Position numbers and translations under genes: made by a program. A DNA stretch of 64,000 nt from Pseudomonas lijiangensis (GTDB taxonomy: Bacteria; Pseudomonadota; Gammaproteobacteria; Pseudomonadales; Pseudomonadaceae): positions 4,351,001 through 4,415,000 of the forward strand of contig NZ_CP076668.1 in the NCBI RefSeq assembly GCF_018968705.1, written 5' to 3'. The notes under the pieces are model-generated. The model made no database searches. It saw nothing but the letters and a program-made list of their open reading frames with translations, and was not told where the DNA came from. Below are positions 56,972-64,000 of the stretch, piece by piece; position 1 is the first letter of the stretch; each line of letters starts with the position of its first letter.

Positions 56972-57700
56972 ATGCTCAACCCTCGATTACAGATACTCGC
57001 CCTCGGCACCGTTCTGGTGTGCCAGCAGGCCTCTGCCCAGGTCCTGGAACGCAGCCTTGGCGACTTCAATCTGAAACTGGCGACGACTCCCGCCCGCAGC
57101 ATGGCCCAGGGGCTGGTGACACCCAGCGGCAGTTCCGGCTCTTTCCACGGCGGCCTGGACCTGACCCATGACAGCGGCTTCTACTTCGGCCAGTGGTCCC
57201 CGAACATGGGCATCAATGCCGATACCTCTCTTGAAGTCGACTCCTACATGGGTTTCAAGAAACCCTTCGACAACACCCTGGGTTACGAACTGGGGGTGAT
57301 TCGCTACAGCTATCCCGATACCAGCCAGATCGACAGCCATGAGTTCTATGCCGGGTTGCGCGTGCTCAACAGCCGGGTTGGCGCGGCCTTCAGTAACGAT
57401 GTCGGCACTCGCAACAGCACGGTCTTCATCGACCTGGGCGGGATTGAGCAACTGGGTCTCGGGGTTCGCATGCAATACGCCAATCACCAGTTCGACACGC
57501 CACAGGCCGGCGATGACGGTTCATTGATCAACGGCTTCAACGACTGGTCCCTGAACCTGTCGCGGCCATGGCTGGGGATCGACATGAACCTGATCTACAG
57601 CGGCTCAAGCCTCAGCGGCAGTGATTGCAGTGTCTACAGCGGCCACAATCCGTATTGCGAGGGGACGTTTACGATCAAGGCCGTTCGCTCATTCTTCTAG
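56972..57700 (+). CDS. TorF-type putative outer-membrane porin
   Basis: A 242-residue protein: signal peptide to about ASA-QV (23), then alternating beta-strands (GSFHGGLDLTHDSGFYFGQW, ELGVIRYSYPDTSQIDSHEFYAGL) and a terminal Phe typical of barrels (AVRSFF). This is the TIGR02001/TorF layout. Transport substrate unknown. ATG 56972 has AAGGAG five or six bases upstream. Confidence 0.85.
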   Translation: MLNPRLQILALGTVLVCQQASAQVLERSLGDFNLKLATTPARSMAQGLVTPSGSSGSFHGGLDLTHDSGFYFGQWSPNMGINADTSLEVDSYMGFKKPFDNTLGYELGVIRYSYPDTSQIDSHEFYAGLRVLNSRVGAAFSNDVGTRNSTVFIDLGGIEQLGLGVRMQYANHQFDTPQAGDDGSLINGFNDWSLNLSRPWLGIDMNLIYSGSSLSGSDCSVYSGHNPYCEGTFTIKAVRSFF

Positions 57701-57808
57701 GCCCTGCACGACACTTCCCGTAACCGGTTTTTCCTGAAACGTCGCGAGTAAGTTGAACTGCCACCCCCTACACTCCTCTACAGTCACTCAGCCTGTCGAG
57801 GAGTTGTC

Positions 57809-58693
57809 ATGCATCGCTTCAAAGCCTTCATTACGCTGTTGATGGCCTTGCCATTGCTTGTTGCATGCAACCAGGTGGGCCTGGCGTATCGCAATCTGGA
57901 CGTGATCATTCCCTGGACGCTCAGCGACTATCTGGACATGAGCAGCCCCCAGAAAAGCTGGCTCGACGAACGCCTCAAACAGCATTTGAGCTGGCATTGC
58001 AGCACGCAACTGCCCGACTACCTGACGTGGTTCGACCGCCTTGAGCAAATGGTGAAGACCGATAAAGTCACCCAGGCCGAACTCGAAGCCCGCACCGAAG
58101 AAGCCAAGGAAGCCCTCGCTAAAATCTCCCGCCAGGTCACGCCTTCGGCCGTCGAGCTGCTGGCCCGCTTCGACGATAAACAGGTTCAGGAGATGCAGAA
58201 CGCCTTCGCCAAGGACCAGCGCAAACAGGAAAAGAAATACCTGGACGACTCTCTGGAAAGACAGATCGCCGAACGCGCCGCCCGCATGGAAAAGCGCATG
58301 ACACCCTGGCTGGGCAAACTGAACCCGGCGCAGAAGGCACGGGTACAGGCCTGGTCGGCATCACTGGGCGAACAGAGCCGGGGCTGGGTAGAAAACCGCG
58401 CCCGCTGGCAGAACCTGTTCCTGGCGACGGTACAACAGCGTCAGGCCAAGGACTTTCCAGAACGCATCGCCGCGCTGTTGCAGAATCGCGATACCTTCTG
58501 GACCCCGGAATACCGCGAGAACTACAACAAGGCCGAACACGCCGCGATTTCCCTCATCGTGGACGTGGTCGGCCAGAGCACACCTGACCAGCGCAAATTG
58601 CTGCTGGCCAGGATCGCTGACATGCGTGAGGACTTCGCGGATCTGGATTGCCTGAAGGCCTCACAGAAGGCTGACGGGCGTCAGGCCACCTGA
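57809..58693 (+). CDS. DUF6279 lipoprotein
   Basis: A 294-residue protein with a lipobox (LVAC, Cys20), the family marker GLAYRNLDVIIPWTLSDY and a long helical body rich in Glu, Lys, Gln and Arg. Function unknown. GAGG lies close before ATG 57809. Its last 13 bases overlap the convergent gene at 58681. Confidence 0.82.
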   Translation: MHRFKAFITLLMALPLLVACNQVGLAYRNLDVIIPWTLSDYLDMSSPQKSWLDERLKQHLSWHCSTQLPDYLTWFDRLEQMVKTDKVTQAELEARTEEAKEALAKISRQVTPSAVELLARFDDKQVQEMQNAFAKDQRKQEKKYLDDSLERQIAERAARMEKRMTPWLGKLNPAQKARVQAWSASLGEQSRGWVENRARWQNLFLATVQQRQAKDFPERIAALLQNRDTFWTPEYRENYNKAEHAAISLIVDVVGQSTPDQRKLLLARIADMREDFADLDCLKASQKADGRQAT

Positions 58694-59070
58694 GCCTTGG
58701 ACGCCACCTCATCGAAGGTCGCTGGGTCGAGTGCATCGGCCTGTTCGTCCAGCACCTGACGCGGATGATCGTTGCCCGGAATGCTGCTGTCGATCATGGC
58801 CAGCAGGCTTGAGCCGCGAGGTGTCAGGATGAAGTTGGTGCCGGTACCGCCCTCGTCTTCAGGGCGCGGCTCGATGTAGCCGTGCTTGAGCAACAGCGCT
58901 TCCAGATCGGCCGCCTCGGTCTTGAGGTGATCCAGATTACCGACAGACTCGCCTTCGGCAGCCTTGGCAAGCGCATGATCCTCGGCGTATTTGCGCGGGG
59001 CAAAGGACTCGCCAGCGCTGTTCTGTACTTCATGAAGCAGACGTTCGATAAGGTCCCAGTTATAAGCCAT
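58681..59070 (-). CDS. DUF2513-like protein, possible transcription regulator
   Basis: A 129-residue protein beginning MAYNWDLIERLLHEVQNSAG, followed by a segment that looks like a winged helix (LEALLLKHGYIEPR, FILTPRGSSLLAMI). It resembles DUF2513 proteins, often called regulators on weak grounds. ATG 59070 has GGAGG ten bases upstream. Tail-to-tail overlap of 13 bases with the lipoprotein gene. Confidence 0.7.
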   Translation of the reverse strand: MAYNWDLIERLLHEVQNSAGESFAPRKYAEDHALAKAAEGESVGNLDHLKTEAADLEALLLKHGYIEPRPEDEGGTGTNFILTPRGSSLLAMIDSSIPGNDHPRQVLDEQADALDPATFDEVASKAQVA

Positions 59071-59192
59071 TTTGTAAAACCTCCGTCCAGCATGGATGAA
59101 TAGCCCATGACATCCGGCCACGGGCTTGCTACTCAGAGGGTGTGACCTGTTGCGAGGGTGGCCGTTCAGCCGGGGAGACGGGGGGTGAAGCA

Positions 59193-59252
59193 TTCGCGAA
59201 TGAATTCGCTCCCACACAGTTTTCAACCTGTGGGAGCGACTTCAGTCGCGAA
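59193..59252. repeat. Inverted repeat, family III (compact)
   Basis: TTCGCGAATGAATTCGCTCC and GGAGCGACTTCAGTCGCGAA with a short spacer, just before the 3' end of the helicase gene (4 bases from its stop). Confidence 0.85.
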
Positions 59253-59256
59253 AAAG

Positions 59257-60597
59257 TTACTCAGCCGCAGGTGCCGGAGTACTGCGTTTCTTCAACGGCG
59301 CCATGCCGTCCTTGCTCACCAGCGAATCCGACTTGGGACGGTTGACGCTCTTGCGCTTGGTCGGCCCCTTGGCGGCAACTTTTTTCTTGTCGCCCTTGGT
59401 ATCGGTCTTTTTCTTCTTGGTGCCGACAGCCTTGCCCGACGCCTTGACCTTCTTCGGTCCGCCGTAGGTGCCTTTGACTTCCTTGACGGTGCGACGCTCG
59501 AAGCTTTGCTTGAGGTAGCGCTCGATGCTGGACATCAGGTTCCAGTCACCGTGACAGATCAGCGAGATCGCCAGACCTTCAGTACCTGCACGCCCGGTAC
59601 GGCCCACGCGGTGAACATAATCATCGCCGCTGCGTGGCATGTCGAAGTTGATGACCAGATCCAGACCATCCACATCCAGACCACGAGCAGCCACGTCCGT
59701 AGCCACCAGGATCTTGGCCCCGCCCTGCTTCAGACGGTCGATGGCCGCCTTGCGGTCTTTCTGGTCCTTGTCGCCGTGCAGCACGAACGCCTTGTATTCC
59801 TGAGCGACCAGACGTCCGTACAGGCGGTCAGCCATGGCCTTGGTGTTGGTGAACACAATGGCTTTCTGGTAAGTCTCGTTGGCCAGCAGCCAGTTGAGGA
59901 TCTGCTCTTTGTGGACATTGTGGTCAGCGGTGATGATCTGCTGACGGGTGCCGCTGGCCAACTCACTGACGTTATTGAGCTGCAGGTGCTGTGGATCTTT
60001 CAGCACTTTGCGGATCATGTCCCGCAGGCCCGAACCACCGGTAGTGGCCGAGAACAGCATGGTCTGCTGACGGTCGGCACATTCGCCCGCCAGACGCTCG
60101 ACGTCTTCAGAGAAACCCATGTCCAGCATGCGGTCGGCTTCGTCGAGGACCAGCACTTCAACCAGCTTGAGGTCCAGGTTGCCAGCGTTGAGGTGTTCCA
60201 GCAGACGACCCGGAGTGCCGATCAGAATGTCCGGCACCTTGCGCAGCATCGCGGCCTGAACCTTGAAGTCTTCGCCACCGGTGATCAGGCCGGCCTTGAT
60301 GAAGGTGAACTGCGAGAAACGCTCGACTTCCTTGAGGGTCTGCTGAGCCAGCTCGCGGGTCGGCAGCAGGATCACGGCGCGGATATCCACACGCACCCGA
60401 GCCGGGCCGATCAGGCGGTTGAGGATCGGCAATACAAAAGCCGCGGTCTTGCCGCTACCGGTTTGCGCAGTCACCCGCAGGTCACGCCCTTGCAATGCCA
60501 GCGGAATAGCGGCGGCCTGCACAGGCGTAGGCTCGACAAATTTAAGCTCGGCCACAGCTTTAAGCAGGCGTTCGTGCAGGGCGAATTCGGAAAACAC
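59257..60597 (-). CDS. DEAD-box RNA helicase, RhlE-like
   Basis: ATP-dependent RNA helicase of 446 residues. Motifs in order: Q motif (FVEPTPVQAAAIP), AQTGSGKT, PTRELAQQ, GGEDF, TPGRLLEH, DEAD (LDEADRMLDMGF), SATTGG, IVFTNTK, VATDVAARGLD and HRVGRTGR. The last 75 residues are a Lys-rich disordered tail. GTG at 60597 is chosen: GAGGT lies nine bases upstream and helicase homology starts at once; the frame is open to 60861 only by chance. Homologues act in ribosome assembly, mRNA decay and cold growth. Confidence 0.92.
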   Translation of the reverse strand: MFSEFALHERLLKAVAELKFVEPTPVQAAAIPLALQGRDLRVTAQTGSGKTAAFVLPILNRLIGPARVRVDIRAVILLPTRELAQQTLKEVERFSQFTFIKAGLITGGEDFKVQAAMLRKVPDILIGTPGRLLEHLNAGNLDLKLVEVLVLDEADRMLDMGFSEDVERLAGECADRQQTMLFSATTGGSGLRDMIRKVLKDPQHLQLNNVSELASGTRQQIITADHNVHKEQILNWLLANETYQKAIVFTNTKAMADRLYGRLVAQEYKAFVLHGDKDQKDRKAAIDRLKQGGAKILVATDVAARGLDVDGLDLVINFDMPRSGDDYVHRVGRTGRAGTEGLAISLICHGDWNLMSSIERYLKQSFERRTVKEVKGTYGGPKKVKASGKAVGTKKKKTDTKGDKKKVAAKGPTKRKSVNRPKSDSLVSKDGMAPLKKRSTPAPAAE

Positions 60598-60796
60598 GGG
60601 TGCTACCTCGACGAAAAACAAAAATACAGCTGCATAGCGTAACGGTTTCGAGCGCCGGGGCCGAGTTTCTTTACCACTATGGATGGATTTTATTGCTTGA
60701 TATGGGACGCCAGCACAGGAAAACTGCGGTGAGACGCGCCTTTTTTCGCCTGCCCTCAAGGCTTCTCGGAGAAAACCCGGATGCGGAGAAACCGAT

Positions 60797-60940
60797 TTGA
60801 AAAAAAGTGAGCTGCCAGTCAAAACCTGTGCGACTTGCGGACTGCCTTTCACCTGGCGCAAGAAATGGGCGCGCTGCTGGGATGAGGTTCGTTATTGCTC
60901 GGAGCGTTGTCGGCGGCATAAACGTGCTGCCTGTCCTTGA
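60797..60940 (+). CDS. DUF2256 small zinc-binding protein
   Basis: A 47-residue protein too short for most gene finders: [14 protein letters not shown], then [10 protein letters not shown]. The four Cys suggest a zinc finger. TTG start at 60797 has GGAG nine bases upstream. The last few codons and stop fall in sequence matching the REPIN II spacer, so the repeat has replaced the native 3' end. Function unknown; DUF2256 genes often lie beside DNA photolyase or cryptochrome genes, which is not the case here. Confidence 0.85.
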   Translation: MKKSELPVKTCATCGLPFTWRKKWARCWDEVRYCSERCRRHKRAACP

Positions 60941-60967
60941 GTCGTCGCGGCCAAGGCCCCTCCCACA
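60941..60967. repeat. Half REPIN, family II
   Basis: Arm TCGCGGCCAAGGCCCCTCCC plus flanks; the spacer core to its left is part of the DUF2256 frame. Confidence 0.85.
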
Positions 60968-60978
60968 ACGGGTCAGCG

Positions 60979-61854
60979 TCAGCCCTGCTGCCCCCGCACC
61001 AGCAAAGGCCTGGCCCCGAACCGGCTGATCCAGAGCGACACCACAATCAGCAACCCTCCAATGAACAGACGGCTCAGTGACTCGTGCTGGTTCCAGATCA
61101 ACAGGTTGACCAGCAGGCCCACCGGCACATGCAGGACGTTGAACACGGCCAGGGTCGAACCTGATACCAGGCACGCGCCCTTGTTCCACCAGTACATACC
61201 CAATGCCGTGGAACACAGCCCCAGGAACAGCAGAACGCTCCATTGCCGGGCGTCGGTGGGCACATTCTGCGGGTTGCCGAACATCAGGAAGGCCGGCAGG
61301 ACCACCGCCAGCGCACCGAGGTAGAAATAGCCGAAACGCCGATAATGCGGCAGGTCGCTCGGATGGCGCGCCACCAGATGCTTGTAGAGAACTTGCCCGG
61401 CGGCATAGGTGAAGTTGGCCAGTTGCAGCAGCAGGAAGCCACCGAGGAAGTCGCCGTCCAGCCCGTCGTAGCGAATCACCCCTGCGCCCAGCACCGCAAC
61501 GCCGGCAGCCAGCAAGGCCCATGGGTTGAAGCGCCGGTTGAGGGCGTCTTCGATCAGGGTCACGTGCAGAGGCGTCAGGATGGTGAACAGCAGCACTTCC
61601 GGCACCGTCAGCACGCGGAAGCTCAGGTACAGGCAGACATAGGTGATGCCGAACTGCAGCGCGCCGATCAGCAGCATGCCGCGCATGAACCTTGGTTCGA
61701 CCTTGCGCCAATGGGTCAGCGGAATGAACACCAGCCCCGCCAGCACCACGCGAATCAGCACGGCCAGGTAACTGTCGACATGGCCCGCCAGATAGACACC
61801 GATCAGGCTGAAAGAAAACGCCTGGATCAGCGTCACGATAAGTAGATAGCCCAT
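60979..61854 (-). CDS. EamA/DMT-family transporter
   Basis: A 291-residue inner-membrane protein with ten predicted helices in two EamA halves (FGITYVCLYLSFRVLTVPEVLLF, LFLGLCSTALGMYWWNKGAC). DMT proteins export or import amino acids, amines or nucleotides. ATG 61854 has AGGGG six bases upstream; an earlier in-frame start at 61941 would run through non-conserved sequence. Substrate unknown. Confidence 0.88.
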   Translation of the reverse strand: MGYLLIVTLIQAFSFSLIGVYLAGHVDSYLAVLIRVVLAGLVFIPLTHWRKVEPRFMRGMLLIGALQFGITYVCLYLSFRVLTVPEVLLFTILTPLHVTLIEDALNRRFNPWALLAAGVAVLGAGVIRYDGLDGDFLGGFLLLQLANFTYAAGQVLYKHLVARHPSDLPHYRRFGYFYLGALAVVLPAFLMFGNPQNVPTDARQWSVLLFLGLCSTALGMYWWNKGACLVSGSTLAVFNVLHVPVGLLVNLLIWNQHESLSRLFIGGLLIVVSLWISRFGARPLLVRGQQG

Positions 61855-61945
61855 GAGCGCCCCTTTTTTGAAGGTCGCGAACATAGCGGGTTGATGGTTT
61901 GGGTGTCCAGCTTGAATCGTGCAAAGAGGTGGCCGGGCCACAATC

Positions 61946-62036
61946 CGTGGGAGGGGCCTTGGCCGCGACAGACAGTTTCAGGCGCTGAAAATGTGTTGCC
62001 TGTCAGCTGGTCGTCGCGGCCAAGGCCCCTCCCACA
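61946..62036. repeat. REPIN, family II (complete)
   Basis: Arms GTGGGAGGGGCCTTGGCCGC and GCGGCCAAGGCCCCTCCCAC with spacer GGCGCTGAAAATGTGTTGCC, in the gap between the EamA gene and azoR. Confidence 0.92.
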
Positions 62037-62044
62037 AGTGAAAA

Positions 62045-62644
62045 TCAGGCGACTTCAGCCACCTTGGCCAGGGCCTGCTTCAGGCCTTTTTCGCTGAATT
62101 CCGGCCCCATGTTCAGGCCTTCGGCATTGATGAAGGTGACATCGTGGATGCCCACGAACGCCAGCACCTGACGCAGGTAGGGTTCCTGGTGATCCTGACT
62201 GCTACCGGCATAAATGCCACCACGGGCGGTCAGCACGAAAGCGCGTTTGCCGGTCAACAGGCCTTGCGGGCCGGTGTCGCCGTACTTGAAGGTCACGCCG
62301 GCACGCAGCACATGGTCGAACCAGGCCTTGAGGGTGCTGGGGATCGCGAAGTTGTACATCGGTGCCGCCAGCACCAGCACGTCGGCAGCGATCAGTTCAT
62401 CGGTCAACAGGTCAGAGCGCTCCAGCGCCGCCTGTTCGATGGCAGTGCGCTGCTCGGCAGGCTTCATCCAGCCGCCCAGCAGGGTTGCGTCCAGATGAGG
62501 AACGGGCTCGCTGCTCAGGTCACGTACTTTGATTTCATCGCCTGGATGAGCGCTCTTCCACTGACTGATGAATTGCTGCGTCAGTTGACGTGAAACCGAA
62601 TCCTGTTGGCGGGCGCTGCTTTCGATAACCAGTACACGGGACAT
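62045..62644 (-). CDS. azoR: FMN-dependent NADH-azoreductase
   Basis: Flavodoxin-fold NADH:quinone/azo oxidoreductase of 199 residues. Marks: SSARQQDSVSRQL phosphate loop at 9-21, APMYNFAIPSTLKAWFDHV near 94-112, and LTARGGIYAG near 138. AzoR enzymes protect against quinones and thiol stress. ATG 62644. A divergent regulator is not next to it; the LysR gene at 63163 lies past one small gene. Confidence 0.93.
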   Translation of the reverse strand: MSRVLVIESSARQQDSVSRQLTQQFISQWKSAHPGDEIKVRDLSSEPVPHLDATLLGGWMKPAEQRTAIEQAALERSDLLTDELIAADVLVLAAPMYNFAIPSTLKAWFDHVLRAGVTFKYGDTGPQGLLTGKRAFVLTARGGIYAGSSQDHQEPYLRQVLAFVGIHDVTFINAEGLNMGPEFSEKGLKQALAKVAEVA

Positions 62645-62783
62645 GACCTGTGATCTCCATCCAAGAATGTGTTGAGTTGATGGAGAGAAGGCTAAACGTG
62701 AACCTATCGATGAAAAAGCGCAAAAACCTGCTCCTATATATCTAATTATTTGTCTTATCCGCAGGAGCGCTCTACCCTCATTG

Positions 62784-63098
62784 CTATTCAGGCTCACAAG
62801 TGAGCGTGATCCGCAGCTTGATAATGCTGCGATTGAACTTGGAAGTGACATCGACGCTTTTCCCGGCGGCGACCTGAACGCGACGAGTGCGTGGCGCTTC
62901 GGGGCCGTTGCGGAACACAACCGAACACTTGGCATCGACACTGCCGTAGTTGTTCACGGTGATGGAGCCGGTGTCGTGGTAGGTGTCGTGGCTGTTGTAG
63001 TCGATCTGTACGCCCTCGTACTTCTTTTCCACCTCGATGGGGTAGGCAAAAGCACTCAAGGGCAGCATCGCCAGCAGTACGCAGCACAATCTGTTCAT
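62784..63098 (-). CDS. Small secreted protein of unknown function
   Basis: A 104-residue protein: signal peptide to about AFA-YP (18), then a beta-rich domain with two Cys (AKCSVVF, LTLTCEPE-like end) that could form a disulfide. Similar proteins in Pseudomonas carry the erroneous name 3-phosphoglycerate kinase. ATG 63098. Confidence 0.75.
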   Translation of the reverse strand: MNRLCCVLLAMLPLSAFAYPIEVEKKYEGVQIDYNSHDTYHDTGSITVNNYGSVDAKCSVVFRNGPEAPRTRRVQVAAGKSVDVTSKFNRSIIKLRITLTCEPE

Positions 63099-63162
63099 CC
63101 GACAGTCTCCAGAGAAAGGACTGTCAGATTAGGACAATAGGGATGGAAAGAGGAATAACAGA

Positions 63163-64000
63163 ATGAAAGCCCCTCGCGTGACCCTCGATCAATGGCGCAC
63201 TTTGCAGGCCGTTGTCGATCACGGTGGTTTTGCCCAGGCCGCCGAAGCGCTGCACCGTTCACAGTCGTCGGTCAGCTACACCGTGGCGCGGATGCAGGAT
63301 CAGCTCGGCGTGCCGCTGTTGCGTATCGATGGCCGCAAGGCTGTATTGACCGAGGCCGGTGGCGTGTTGCTGCGCCGTTCGCGGCAACTGGTCAAACAGG
63401 CCAGCCAACTGGAAGACCTGGCTCATCATATGGAGCAAGGCTGGGAAGCCGAGGTGCGTCTGGTCGTCGATGCGGCTTACCCCACGGCGCGACTGGTGCG
63501 GGCCTTGACCGCGTTCATGCCCCAGAGCCGTGGCTGTCGCGTGCGCTTGCGTGAGGAAGTGCTGTCCGGGGTCGAAGAAGTCCTGCTTGAAGGCACGGCC
63601 GATCTGGCCATCAGTGGCTTCAACATTCCCGGCTACCTGGGCACCGAGATGAGCACAGTGGAGTTCATTGCCGTGGCCCACCCCGAACATCCCTTGCATC
63701 AGGCCAAGCGCGAACTGACGTTCCAGGATCTGGAAAGCCAGTTGCAAGTGGTGATCCGCGACTCCGGCCGCCAGCAACCTCGTGACATAGGCTGGCTCGG
63801 CGCCGAACAGCGCTGGACCGTCGGCAGCCTCGGCACGGCAACCACTTTCGTCAGCAGCGGCCTGGGCTTTGCCTGGCTGCCCAGACACATGATCGAACGA
63901 GAGCTCAAGGAAGGCGTGCTCAAGATCCTGCCGCTGGACAAGGGTGGCAGTCGCAACCCGTCGTTCTATCTTTACTCCAGCAAAGACAAGCCGCTGGGGC
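63163..64000 (+). CDS. LysR-family regulator (3' end outside window)
   Basis: At least 279 residues before the window ends. Helix-turn-helix: LQAVVDHGGFAQAAEAL, then SQSSVSYTVARMQDQLG; the ligand domain follows (LVVDAAYPTARLVRAL, DLAISGFNIPGYLG). ATG 63163 has AGAGGA six bases upstream. LysR length is usually about 300, so only a short end is missing. Target unknown; azoR or the gene beyond the window are candidates. Confidence 0.9.
   Translation, partial: MKAPRVTLDQWRTLQAVVDHGGFAQAAEALHRSQSSVSYTVARMQDQLGVPLLRIDGRKAVLTEAGGVLLRRSRQLVKQASQLEDLAHHMEQGWEAEVRLVVDAAYPTARLVRALTAFMPQSRGCRVRLREEVLSGVEEVLLEGTADLAISGFNIPGYLGTEMSTVEFIAVAHPEHPLHQAKRELTFQDLESQLQVVIRDSGRQQPRDIGWLGAEQRWTVGSLGTATTFVSSGLGFAWLPRHMIERELKEGVLKILPLDKGGSRNPSFYLYSSKDKPLG

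Overview
The window is chromosomal DNA of a Pseudomonas, most like the P. syringae / P. fluorescens side of the genus. The evidence is high GC with strong third-position bias, protein matches to well-known Pseudomonas families (PcpS, RstAB-type regulators, two-cone NrdA, GbuA/GbuR, CvfB), and dense REP/REPIN repeats of three families in the gaps. The species cannot be fixed from sequence reading alone. No rRNA, tRNA or CRISPR array was seen.

Layout. 0.1-4 kb: phosphopantetheinyl transferase pcpS, a FhuF-like siderophore-iron reductase, and a two-component pair. 4-15 kb: class Ia ribonucleotide reductase, nrdA and nrdB, separated by about 6 kb holding a LysR-TarD-DctA cassette (D-tartrate uptake and dehydration) and a divergent TetR/SDR pair; nrdA has a DnaA box and two NrdR-like boxes upstream. 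15-24 kb: a HipA toxin remnant, then a minus-strand guanidino-compound operon (gbuA, TIM-barrel isomerase, Fe(II)/2-oxoglutarate oxygenase, binding protein, permease-ATPase fusion, ketoarginine-decarboxylase-like TPP enzyme) beside a LysR gene. 24-32.5 kb: an AT-richer accessory island with a NaeI-type restriction-modification system, McrBC, a Bro-N antirepressor-like gene, and an orphan Hcp with a DUF4225 effector candidate and two paralogous membrane proteins that may be immunity factors. 33-48 kb: PAS chemoreceptor, small zinc-ribbon protein, LysR/MFS pair, MASE2-GGDEF diguanylate cyclase, standalone LuxR HTH, MHS-type transporter, TonB siderophore receptor, PepSY protein, PQQ-type aldose dehydrogenase. 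48-64 kb: an RsbQ-like hydrolase overlapping a PAS histidine kinase, FCY1-like deaminase, peptide deformylase, BrkB-type membrane protein, CvfB, lipoproteins, TorF-type porin, DEAD-box helicase, DUF2256, EamA transporter, AzoR and a LysR gene cut by the window end.

The most interesting systems are the expanded gbuA operon with its Fe/2OG oxygenase, the NaeI-type system (all four catalytic residues at NaeI spacing), the Hcp/DUF4225/double-immunity module and the RsbQ-PAS kinase pair. A short recurring motif (core CTGATCGGCATTA), mostly sitting just past the 3' ends of genes, is not explained by any feature I know.
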